DNA from: Pseudactinotalea sp. HY158
Lineage (GTDB): Bacteria > Actinomycetota > Actinomycetes > Actinomycetales > Beutenbergiaceae
Direction: 5' to 3'
Length of the DNA: 64,000 nucleotides
NCBI RefSeq assembly: GCF_009660225.1
Contig: NZ_CP045920.1
Location: forward strand, 2,554,079-2,618,078
Shown here piece after piece: positions 55,624 to 63,100 of this stretch. The notes beneath the pieces are model-generated. The model was not told where the DNA came from and did not search any database. It saw only the letters and a list, made by a program, of their open reading frames with translations. The position numbers and the translations under genes were made by a program. Position 1 is the first letter of the stretch, and every line of letters begins with the position of its first letter.

Positions 55624-56793
55624 ATGCGCCTTCGACACCCGGACGGCTCCCTCATCCACCTGGCCTACTGCAGCAACGTCCACCCCGCCGAGGATCCGGA
55701 GGGGATCCACGCCCAGCTGCGGCGCTTCGCCGGGCCGGTGCGCGAGCGCCTCGGCGTGGACCGGCTCGGCGTGGGGCTGTGGCTGCCCGCCGCCACCGCC
55801 GCCCTCCTCGCCGCCGACGCCCGCAAGCTCGACGCGCTCCGGGCCGTGCTCGACGAGCAGGGCCTCGAGGTCGTCACCCTGAACGCGTTCCCCTACGGCG
55901 GATTCCACGACCGGGTGGTCAAGCACCGCGTGTACCGGCCGGACTGGACCGAGCCGGAGCGGCTCGCCTTCACCCTCGACGCGGCCACCGTGCTCGCCGG
56001 GCTGCTGCCCGGCGATGCGGCCCGCGGGAGCATCTCCACGCTCCCGCTCGCCTGGCACACGCCCTGGTCCGACGACGCCCGCGGCCTCGCCCGGGCCAAT
56101 CTGGACGCCCTCGCCGTCGGCCTGGAGCGGCTGCGCGAGCGCACCGGCCGGCACATCCGCGTCGGCTTCGAGCCGGAGCCGGGCTGCGTGATCGAGACGA
56201 CGGAGGAGGCGATCGCCGAACTCGCCGGGGTCGACACCACCCATCTGGGGGTGTGCGTCGACGCCTGCCACCTCGCCACCGCGTTCGAGGACGCCGGGAC
56301 GGCGGTCGCGGCCCTGGCCTCGGCCGGGCTGCCCGTGGTCAAGGCCCAGCTGTCCGCGGCGCTGCACGTGGCCGACCCGGCCGCGGCCGCGACCCGGGAG
56401 CTGCTCGAGGAGTTCGTGGAGGAGCGCTTCCTGCACCAGGTGCGCGAGCCGGCCCCGGGCGGGGGCCTGCTGCACCGCGACGACCTGCCGGACGCGCTCG
56501 CCGGCGACGCCCTGCCGGCGAGCGAACCCTGGCGGATCCACTTCCACCTGCCGCTGCACGCCGCCCCGAGCGCGCCGCTGGCAGGAACCGGCGCCGAACT
56601 CGTCGAGACCATGCGTGCACTCGTCGGCGGCGACCGGCCCCTGACCGACCACCTCGAGGTGGAGACCTATACCTGGACCGTGCTGCCCGAGGGGCAGCGC
56701 CCGACCGACGACGCGGGCCTCGTGGCCGGCATCGCCGCCGAGCTCGCCCAGGCCCGCAGCCACGCCCACGACCTCGGACTGGAGAACGCATGA
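55624..56793 (+). CDS. eboE: EboE, TIM-barrel 'metabolite traffic' protein
   Basis: 389 residues, xylose-isomerase-like barrel of the EboE type: LIHLAYCSNVHPAEDPEGI (in part, about 11-30), VVTLNAFPYGGFHDRVVK (about 82-99), GFEPEPGCVIETTEEA (about 181-196, metal Glu), LGVCVDACHLATAFED (about 209-224, Asp/His), VVKAQLSAALHV (about 239), and HFHLPLHAAP (about 303). EboE is essential in the studied cyanobacterial and Pseudomonas clusters, yet its reaction is undefined. The Glu and His/Asp ligands argue for a real isomerase or lyase. ATGA overlap with the EboF gene. Confidence 0.87.
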   Translation: MRLRHPDGSLIHLAYCSNVHPAEDPEGIHAQLRRFAGPVRERLGVDRLGVGLWLPAATAALLAADARKLDALRAVLDEQGLEVVTLNAFPYGGFHDRVVKHRVYRPDWTEPERLAFTLDAATVLAGLLPGDAARGSISTLPLAWHTPWSDDARGLARANLDALAVGLERLRERTGRHIRVGFEPEPGCVIETTEEAIAELAGVDTTHLGVCVDACHLATAFEDAGTAVAALASAGLPVVKAQLSAALHVADPAAAATRELLEEFVEERFLHQVREPAPGGGLLHRDDLPDALAGDALPASEPWRIHFHLPLHAAPSAPLAGTGAELVETMRALVGGDRPLTDHLEVETYTWTVLPEGQRPTDDAGLVAGIAAELAQARSHAHDLGLENA

Positions 56794-58160
56794 CCAAGCT
56801 GCTGGTGCTCGACGTCGTGGGGCTGACCCCCCGCCTGCTCGAGCACATGCCCCGACTGCGCCGGGTCGCCGACCGCGGCTACCAGGCCACCCTCGAGACC
56901 GTGCTGCCGGCGGTCACGTGCTCCGCCCAGTCGACGTTCCTCACCGGGCTGCTGCCCACCGACCACGGCATCGTGGGCAACGGCTGGCTGTTCCGCGACC
57001 TGGGCGATGTGCTCCTGTGGCGCCAGCACAACGGCCTCGTCGAGGGCGAGAAGCTGTGGGAGACCGCCCAGGCGACCCGTCCGGACCTGACCGTGGCGAA
57101 TATCTGCTGGTGGTACGCCATGGGCGCGACCGTCGACACGACCGTCACGCCCCGACCGGCCTACTACGCGGACGGGCGCAAGGAACCCGACTGCTGGACC
57201 TGGCCCCCCTCGGTCCACGACCGGCTCGTGGCCGAACTCGGCCCGTTCCCGCTGTTCACGTTCTGGGGCCCGGGCGCCTCGATCGCCAGCTCGGAGTGGA
57301 TCATCGGCGCGACCCGCATGCTCATGCCCGAGCACGACCTCACCCTGTCCTACGTGCCCCACCTCGACTACGACCTGCAGCGCTTCGGGCCCTCCGGACC
57401 GGAGGCGATCCGGGCCGCGCGCGAGGTCGACCGGGCGCTCGCCCCGCTGCTCGACGACGCCGACCGGCTCGGCGCCCGGGTCGTGGTGCTGAGCGAATAC
57501 GGGATCACCGACGTCTCCCGCGCGGTCGACGTCAACCGGGTGCTGCGCCGGGCCGGACTGCTGCACGTGCACCACAACGAGACGGGCGAGATCCTCGACA
57601 CCTGGACCTCACCGGCCTTCGCGGTCGCCGATCATCAGGTCGCCCACGTCTACGTGCGCGACGAGGACGACATCCCCCGGGTGCGCGACCTCCTCGCCGA
57701 CGTTCCCGGGGTCGGGCAGGTGCTCGACGCCGAGGGCAAGCGGGAGCAGGGGCTCGACCATCCCCGTTCGGGCGAGCTCGTGCTCGTGGCCGAGCCGGAT
57801 TCGTGGTTCACCTATTATTACTGGCTCGACGACGCGAACGCCCCCGACTTCGCCCGGCTCGTGGAGATCCACAAGAAGCCCGGCTACGACCCGGTCGAGC
57901 TGTTCATGGATCCGCAGGATCGCTGGGTCAAGCTCCGGGCGGGTGCGGCCCTCGCGCGGAAGAAGCTCGGGATGCGTTACATGATGGACGTCGTCCCCCT
58001 CGATCCCGCGCCGCTGCGCGGCAGCCACGGCAGGCTCCCGGCCGACCCGCTCGACGGGCCGGTGCTGCTGTGCTCGGACCCGGCCGCGCCGCGCACCCAG
58101 GTGCGGGCCGTCGAGGTGCGCGACCTGTTGCTCGACCTCGTCGGCGGCCGCGCCGGCTGA
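56790..58160 (+). CDS. eboF: Alkaline-phosphatase/nucleotide-pyrophosphatase superfamily protein (EboF-like)
   Basis: 456 residues. Metal and nucleophile sites: LLVLDVVGLTP (Asp8), PAVTCSAQSTFLTGLLPTDH (Thr/Ser nucleophile region, about 40-60), VPHLDYDLQRFG (about 190), VVLSEYGITDVS (about 232) and VADHQVAHVY (about 280). In most relatives the fourth motif is SDHG; here SEYG replaces it, so one metal site is altered, although cluster members may share this. Predicted to hydrolyse a phosphodiester or phosphate monoester of the pathway product. Last gene of the operon. Confidence 0.83.
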   Translation: MTKLLVLDVVGLTPRLLEHMPRLRRVADRGYQATLETVLPAVTCSAQSTFLTGLLPTDHGIVGNGWLFRDLGDVLLWRQHNGLVEGEKLWETAQATRPDLTVANICWWYAMGATVDTTVTPRPAYYADGRKEPDCWTWPPSVHDRLVAELGPFPLFTFWGPGASIASSEWIIGATRMLMPEHDLTLSYVPHLDYDLQRFGPSGPEAIRAAREVDRALAPLLDDADRLGARVVVLSEYGITDVSRAVDVNRVLRRAGLLHVHHNETGEILDTWTSPAFAVADHQVAHVYVRDEDDIPRVRDLLADVPGVGQVLDAEGKREQGLDHPRSGELVLVAEPDSWFTYYYWLDDANAPDFARLVEIHKKPGYDPVELFMDPQDRWVKLRAGAALARKKLGMRYMMDVVPLDPAPLRGSHGRLPADPLDGPVLLCSDPAAPRTQVRAVEVRDLLLDLVGGRAG

Positions 58161-58455
58161 GGCCCGTCCACGCGGGTCGTGCCGGCCCGTCCGGTCCGCA
58201 CGACCCGCCCATCCCGGCGTATCCGGCCCTGCGTATCCGTGCCGGCGTATCCGCCCCGGCGTATCCGCCCCGGCGTATGGACGGCGCCCGCTCGCCTCTC
58301 CCAGGGGCTCGCCTCTCCCAGGGACTCAGGGGCTCGCCTCTCCCAGGGACTCAGGGGCTCGCCTCTCCCAGGGGCGGCCGATCGCCGCGCTCGCCGAGGG
58401 CTCGCCGGCCACCGCACTGCCGTGGGGCCGGCGGATCCTCGGCGGGCCGAGCCGA
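58161..58455. repeat. Intergenic tandem repeats
   Basis: No gene. Two arrays: four or five copies of a CCGGCGTATCCG-type 15-bp unit (about 58210-58276), then GCTCGCCTCTCCCAGGG units, partly with ACTCAGGG (about 58291-58376). The convergent EboF-like and ROK genes end on either side, so these may contribute to termination; no clear hairpin was seen. Confidence 0.75.
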
Positions 58456-59838
58456 CTAGGCGGCGCCGTTGACCCAGGGGCTCGGGTCTGCGAGCACTCC
58501 CCGCAGCACCTCGCGGGCCCCGCCGGTGAGCGCGGCGAAGTCTCGGACCGGGGCGATGAGCAGGTCGACCGGTTCGTGCGGGGCGTAGAGGACCCCGCGG
58601 TCGAGCCATTCCCGGATGGCGGGCCGCAGCTGCTCGAACAGCGGGGCGTAGATCCCGCCGAGCACGACGGCCTCGACGTCGACGATGTTGACGTAGTCGG
58701 CCAGGGCCCGCCCGAGCGCATCGGCGGCCGTGGCCACGGCGGACCTGGCCCGCGCCCCCTGCTCCCCCGCGGACCGCAGGGCCGCGGTGAGGTCGTCGAG
58801 TCCGGCGGCGGGTGCGAGTCCGGCACCGGGTGCGAGTCCGGCACCGGGTGCGAGTCCGGAACCGGGTGCGAGTCCGGCACTGGGTGCGAGTCCGGCAGCG
58901 GGTGCGAGTCCGGCAGCGGGTGCGAGTCCGGCAGCGGGTGCGAGTCCGGCGGCGGCTTCGATTCCGGCAGCGGGTGCGAGTCCGGCAGCGGCGAGGATCG
59001 CCCCCTGGCCCGCGTACTGCTCGAGGCAGCCGTGGTTGCCGCACCGGCACACCGGCCCGCTCCGGTGCACGACCACGTGGCCGATCTCGCCGCTCCACCC
59101 GTGCCGGCCCTCGAACAGCTCGCGGTCGAACAGGATCGCCGAGCCGATCCCGACCCCGCCGGAGACGTAGACGAACGATCCGGGGAGCTCGACCTCGCCC
59201 CGGGTGCGCGCCGCGGCCCGCATCGGGGTCTGGGCGAGGCCGGCGAGCTTGGCCTCGTTGCGCACCCCCACGTCCATGCTGGACAGGCCGAGCGGTGCGA
59301 GCGGGTCGAGGTCGCGCCAGCCCAGGTTCGGGGCGATCTCGAGCCGCCCGGCGCTCGCGCGCACGAGTCCGGGCAGCGCGAGCCGGGCGCCCGCCACGGT
59401 CATTCCGCCGGCCTCGACCCCGCGGACGAGCTCGCGCGCCAGGTGCCCGAGCTGCCCGAGCACCTGGCCGGGCTCGGAGCCGGCGAAGTCGCCGCTGAGG
59501 ATCTCCTGCGCCACGACCTCGCCGGTGAGGTCGAGTATCCGCGCCCCGACGTAGCCGAGGTTCACCTCGAGGCCCAGGCCCACGAGCGATCGGGGCGCAG
59601 GGGCCAGGGGAACCCCCGGCCGGCCCACCCCGCGGGCCGCGGGCAACGGGAGCTCGCGCACGATGCGGGCGGAGATGAGCCGATCCACGAGGGTGGAGAC
59701 CGTCGCCCTCGTCAACCCCGTGCGGGCGGCGACGCCCGCACGCGAGGGCGGGGCTGCGTCGTCATAAATCACATCGACCACCGCGGCGAGGTTGAGTTCA
59801 CGCAGGCTGTGCTGCCCGGCGGCGGTGGTCGTAGTCAC
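58456..59838 (-). CDS. ROK family transcriptional regulator with repeat insert (divergent from xylA)
   Basis: 460 residues, GTG start. Winged helix about 12-62 (SRAGVAARTGLTRATVSTLVDRL, in part); ROK domain with LGLEVNLGYVGARILDLTGE (about 87), EAKLAGLA (about 198), and the zinc motif CRCGNHGCLEQYAG (about 265-278). Directly after the zinc motif comes an insert of roughly 65 residues, mostly GLAPAA hexapeptides, before the fold resumes at LDDLTAAL. Likely repressor of the adjacent xylA (XylR-like); the inducer would be xylose or a relative. The start is 6 nt from a -10 box. Confidence 0.87.
   Translation of the reverse strand: MTTTTAAGQHSLRELNLAAVVDVIYDDAAPPSRAGVAARTGLTRATVSTLVDRLISARIVRELPLPAARGVGRPGVPLAPAPRSLVGLGLEVNLGYVGARILDLTGEVVAQEILSGDFAGSEPGQVLGQLGHLARELVRGVEAGGMTVAGARLALPGLVRASAGRLEIAPNLGWRDLDPLAPLGLSSMDVGVRNEAKLAGLAQTPMRAAARTRGEVELPGSFVYVSGGVGIGSAILFDRELFEGRHGWSGEIGHVVVHRSGPVCRCGNHGCLEQYAGQGAILAAAGLAPAAGIEAAAGLAPAAGLAPAAGLAPAAGLAPSAGLAPGSGLAPGAGLAPGAGLAPAAGLDDLTAALRSAGEQGARARSAVATAADALGRALADYVNIVDVEAVVLGGIYAPLFEQLRPAIREWLDRGVLYAPHEPVDLLIAPVRDFAALTGGAREVLRGVLADPSPWVNGAA
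58798..58990 (-). repeat. 18-bp tandem repeats inside the ROK regulator gene
   Basis: About eleven copies of GCGAGTCCGGCAGCGGGT with minor variants, in frame, encoding (G/S)LAP(A/G)(A/G/S) hexapeptides. They fall in the loop after the zinc motif. Copy number may vary by slippage while the frame is kept. Confidence 0.92.
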
Positions 59839-59844
59839 GCCTTG

Positions 59845-59895
59845 ACCCTAGCAGCGCCGCATGAGTATGTTAATCCGTACAACTAATCGCGTTGT
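59845..59895. promoter_or_regulatory. xylA: Divergent control region of ROK regulator and xylA
   Basis: Minus strand: TTAACA (59868-59873), 17-bp spacer, TAGGGT (59845-59850), 6 nt before the GTG start of the ROK gene. ACAAC-N7-GTTGT (59879-59895) is a good dimer operator placed between this promoter and the xylA SD, consistent with repression of both genes by the ROK protein. Confidence 0.65.
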
Positions 59896-59919
59896 CCGAC
59901 TCGACGAGGAGCTTCACCC

Positions 59920-61089
59920 ATGACCGACGACATCAAGTACTCCTTCGGCCTCTGGACGGTCGGCTGGCAGGCCGTCGACCCGTTCGGCGAGGCGACCCGG
60001 CCCCCGCTCGACCCGGCCGACTCGGTGCGCAAGCTCGCCGAGATCGGGGCGTACGGGTTCACCTTCCACGACAACGACGTGTTCCCGTTCGACGCGGACG
60101 ACGCCGACCGCCGGGCGCGGATCGACTCGGTGCGCAGGGCCGCCGAGGAGACCGGGCTCTCGATCGAGATGGTCACCACGAACACGTTCACCCACCCGAT
60201 GTTCAAGGACGGCGCGTTCACCTCGAACAACCGCGGCGTACGACGCTTCGGGCTGCGCAAGGTGCTGCGCAACGTCGACCTGGCGGCCGAGCTCGGCGCG
60301 AAGACGTTCGTCATGTGGGGCGGGCGCGAGGGCACCGAGTACGACAACTCGAAGGACCTGCACGCCGCCCACGCCCGCTACGCCGAGGGGATCGACACGG
60401 TCGCGGCGTACATCAAGGAGCGCGGCTACTCGCTGCGGATCGCGATCGAGCCGAAGCCGAACGAGCCCCGCGGCGACATCTTCCTGCCCACGATCGGGCA
60501 CGCACTCGGGCTCATCGCCACCCTCGACCACCAGGACATCGTGGGCCTCAACCCCGAGACCGGGCACGAGCAGATGTCGAACCTCAACTACACGCACGGG
60601 CTCGCGCTCGCGCTGTACGCCGGCAAGCTGTTCCACATCGACCTGAACGGCCAGAACGGGCCGAAGTTCGACCAGGACCTCGTGTTCGGCCACGGCAACC
60701 TGCTCTCGGCGTTCTTCACGGTGGACCTGCTCGAGAACGGCTCCCCCGGCGGCGGGCCCGCGTTCGAGGGCACCCGCCACTTCGACTACAAGCCCTCCCG
60801 CACCGAGGGCTCCGAGGGCGTGTGGGAATCGGCCAAGGCGAACATGGAGATGTACTCGATGCTCGCGGCGAAGTCGAAGCAGTACCGGGCCGACCCCGAG
60901 GTGCAGGAGGCCCTCGCCCACGCGGGCGTGTTCGAGCTGGGCGAGTCCACGCTCGGCGCCGGGGAGACCTTCGAGCAGTTCCTCGCCGACCCGACCACGC
61001 GGGAGACCTTCGACGTCGACGCCGCGGCCGAGCGGGACTACGGCCTCGTGCGCCTGCACCAGCTCGCGCTGCGCCACCTGGTGGGCTGA
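59920..61089 (+). CDS. xylA: Xylose isomerase
   Basis: 389 residues, the usual length of actinobacterial class I enzymes. It interconverts D-xylose and D-xylulose (and glucose/fructose slowly) with two divalent metals. Motifs: [14 protein letters not shown] (catalytic His50, Asp53), [13 protein letters not shown] (about 132-144), [20 protein letters not shown] (in part, metal Glu and Lys, about 175-194), [11 protein letters not shown] (about 208-218), [16 protein letters not shown] (about 237-252) and [10 protein letters not shown] (about 287). SD GAGGAG before the ATG. No xylulokinase is adjacent; the gene is followed by a terminator palindrome. Confidence 0.97.
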   Translation: MTDDIKYSFGLWTVGWQAVDPFGEATRPPLDPADSVRKLAEIGAYGFTFHDNDVFPFDADDADRRARIDSVRRAAEETGLSIEMVTTNTFTHPMFKDGAFTSNNRGVRRFGLRKVLRNVDLAAELGAKTFVMWGGREGTEYDNSKDLHAAHARYAEGIDTVAAYIKERGYSLRIAIEPKPNEPRGDIFLPTIGHALGLIATLDHQDIVGLNPETGHEQMSNLNYTHGLALALYAGKLFHIDLNGQNGPKFDQDLVFGHGNLLSAFFTVDLLENGSPGGGPAFEGTRHFDYKPSRTEGSEGVWESAKANMEMYSMLAAKSKQYRADPEVQEALAHAGVFELGESTLGAGETFEQFLADPTTRETFDVDAAAERDYGLVRLHQLALRHLVG

Positions 61090-61116
61090 GCCACTCCGTT
61101 CGGCACTGCCTCCGGT

Positions 61117-61158
61117 ACAACGGTGCGGTCGCGATCCGGATCGCGACCGCACCGTTGT
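61117..61158. terminator. Perfect 42-bp palindrome after xylA
   Basis: 21-nt arms meeting at GATCCGGATC (centre 61137/61138), 28 nt past the xylA stop. Built like the palindrome at 10397-10444. Probable terminator. Confidence 0.75.
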
Positions 61159-61180
61159 GTCTCGGCCCGGCGCCACCCAG

Positions 61181-62090
61181 CCGAGCAGGGCGAAACCCCG
61201 GTTCCAGAGCCGGATTCCCCGGAAACCACCCTGGTCGGCGACCGGAAGCCGGGTTTGGCCCTGGTCGCCGGCTGGATGCCGGGTTCTGACCCGGCCACGG
61301 GCGGCGCATCCGGGTGGCCGACCGGCGACCCTCCGGCCGAGCAGGGCGAAACCCCGGTTCCGGAGCCCGATTCCCCGGAAACGACCCTGGTCGCCGGCCG
61401 GAAGCCGGGTTTGGCCCTGGTCGCCGGCCGGAAGCCGGGTCTGGCCCGGCCACGGTCGACGCCTCCGGATGGCCGACCGACAACCCTCCGGCCGAGCAGG
61501 GCGAAACCCCGGTTCCAGAGCCGGATTCCCCGGAAACCACCCTGGTCGACGACCAGAAGCCGGGTTTGGCCCTGGTCGCCGGCCGGAAGCTCGGTTGGAC
61601 CCTGGTCGACGACCAGACGCCGGATCTGCCCCTGGTCAACGGCCGGATGCCGGGTTCTGCCCCAGCCACGGGCGGCGCATCCGGGTGGCCGACCGACACC
61701 CCTCCGGCCGAGCAGGGCGAAACCCCGGTTCCGGAGCCGGATTCCCCGGAAACGACCCTGGTCGACGACCAGACGCCGGGTTTGGCCCTGGTCGACGGCC
61801 GAAACCTCGGTTGGATCCTGGTCGACGACCAGACGCCGGATCTGCCCCTGGTCAACGGCCGGATGCCGGGTTCTGCCCCGGCCACGGGCGGCGCATCCGG
61901 GTGGCCTACCGGCGACCCCCCAGCCGACCAGGGCGAAACCCCGGTTCCGGAGCCGGATTCCCCGGAAACCACCCTGGTCGGCGACCAGATGCCGGGTTTG
62001 GCCCTGGTCGCTGGCTCGAAGCCGGATTCGACCCTGGTCGGCGACCGGAAGCCGGGGTCGACCCCGGTCGCGAGGAGAGCCCGCCGCCCG
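61181..62090. repeat. Complex tandem repeat array
   Basis: Five large units, each opening with GCCGAGCAGGGCGAAACCCC (GCCGACCAGG in the last), at about 61181, 61338, 61491, 61707 and 61922, hence 150-216 bp apart. Each continues with CCGGATTCCCCGGAAAC, then nested copies of a roughly 27-bp CCCTGGTCG-CGACC-GAAGCCGGGTTTGG element and a GGGCGGCGCATCCGGGTGGCC block. Long open frames occur on both strands simply because stop codons are absent from the unit; none resembles a known protein. It fills most of the space between xylA and the permease. Confidence 0.9.
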
Positions 62091-62167
62091 CCGACTCTGG
62101 GATGATCGAGCGACCCGCTCCCCACCCGGAACCCGCCCGTGCACCCGACCTCCATCCCCGCCGCCAC

Positions 62168-63085
62168 ATGAATGGCGTCGTCACGGGATTCGCCACGATC
62201 GTGGCGGTCATCGCCGTCGGCTACCTCGCGGCCCGGCGCGGGATCGTGCCCGGCGACGGCGACCGACTCCTCGCCCGGATCTCCTTCAGCATCGCGATGC
62301 CCGCGCTGCTGTTCCTCACGCTCATGGACGCCGACCCCGCCCGGGTGTTCTCCCCGCTGCTCGTGGGGATCCTGGTGAGCAGCCTGGCGATGGCGCTGGT
62401 CTACCTGCTCCTCGCCCGCCTCCGCCGCAGGCAGCCGCTCGGCGACCTCATCATCGGGGCACTGTCGTCGTCCTACGTCAACGCCGGCAACCTCGGCATC
62501 CCGATCGCGGCATACGTGCTCGGCGACGCCTCCTACGTGGCCCCGGTGCTGTTCACCCAGCTGCTCGTGCTCGCGCCGATCTCGCTCACGATCCTCGATC
62601 TGACCACGGCCGCCACGCTCACCCCGCGCTCCTGGCTGCGCCCGCTGCTCAATCCGATCATCCTCGCCTCCGCCGCGGGCCTCGCGCTCGGGGCGACCGG
62701 CTGGCGCCTGCCCGCCGTCATCCACGATCCGATCTCGCTCCTGGCCGGGGCCGCCGTGCCGCTCGCGCTGCTCACCTACGGCATCTCGCTGTGGGGCTCG
62801 GGCGGGCTTCGCGGCGTGCGTCCCTCCGCCGAGATGGGATTGGGGACGACGCTCAAGGCAGTCGTGCATCCCGCGTTCGCCTACTGTCTGGGTCGCTTCG
62901 TGCTGCACCTCGAGGCGCCCGACCTGTTCGCCCTTACCGTGCTCGCGGCGCTCCCGACGGCGCAGAACGTCTACGTGTACGCGCTCCGGTACTCCACCGG
63001 GGTCGCGCTCGCGCGTTCGACGATCCTCGTGACCACGGCGCTCTCGATCGGCGTCGTGACGGCCATCGCGGCCTTCCTCGGCTGA
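62168..63085 (+). CDS. AEC family (auxin efflux carrier-like) permease
   Basis: 305 residues, about ten hydrophobic segments. The ATG at 62168 is chosen because the upstream part of the open frame is only repeat sequence. Family marks: VIAVGYLAARRGIVPGDGD (about 13-31), SFSIAMPALLFLTL (about 39-52), SSSYVNAGNLGIPIAAYVLG (about 100-119, the conserved Asn-Gly-Asn-type helix break) and VLAALPTAQNVYVYA (about 262-276). AEC proteins move small organic anions such as malonate or malate. No partner gene is adjacent; substrate unknown. Confidence 0.88.
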   Translation: MNGVVTGFATIVAVIAVGYLAARRGIVPGDGDRLLARISFSIAMPALLFLTLMDADPARVFSPLLVGILVSSLAMALVYLLLARLRRRQPLGDLIIGALSSSYVNAGNLGIPIAAYVLGDASYVAPVLFTQLLVLAPISLTILDLTTAATLTPRSWLRPLLNPIILASAAGLALGATGWRLPAVIHDPISLLAGAAVPLALLTYGISLWGSGGLRGVRPSAEMGLGTTLKAVVHPAFAYCLGRFVLHLEAPDLFALTVLAALPTAQNVYVYALRYSTGVALARSTILVTTALSIGVVTAIAAFLG

Positions 63086-63100
63086 GGGCGCCGATAGCCG

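Noticed and set aside
61181-62090. Possible CRISPR array in the xylA-AEC interval
   Set aside because: Units are nested, of unequal length and without unique spacers; no cas genes.
61157-62167. N-terminal extension of the AEC permease through the repeat array (642-residue protein)
   Set aside because: The extension is only translated repeats, several other frames are equally open there, and the AEC family normally starts near 62168.
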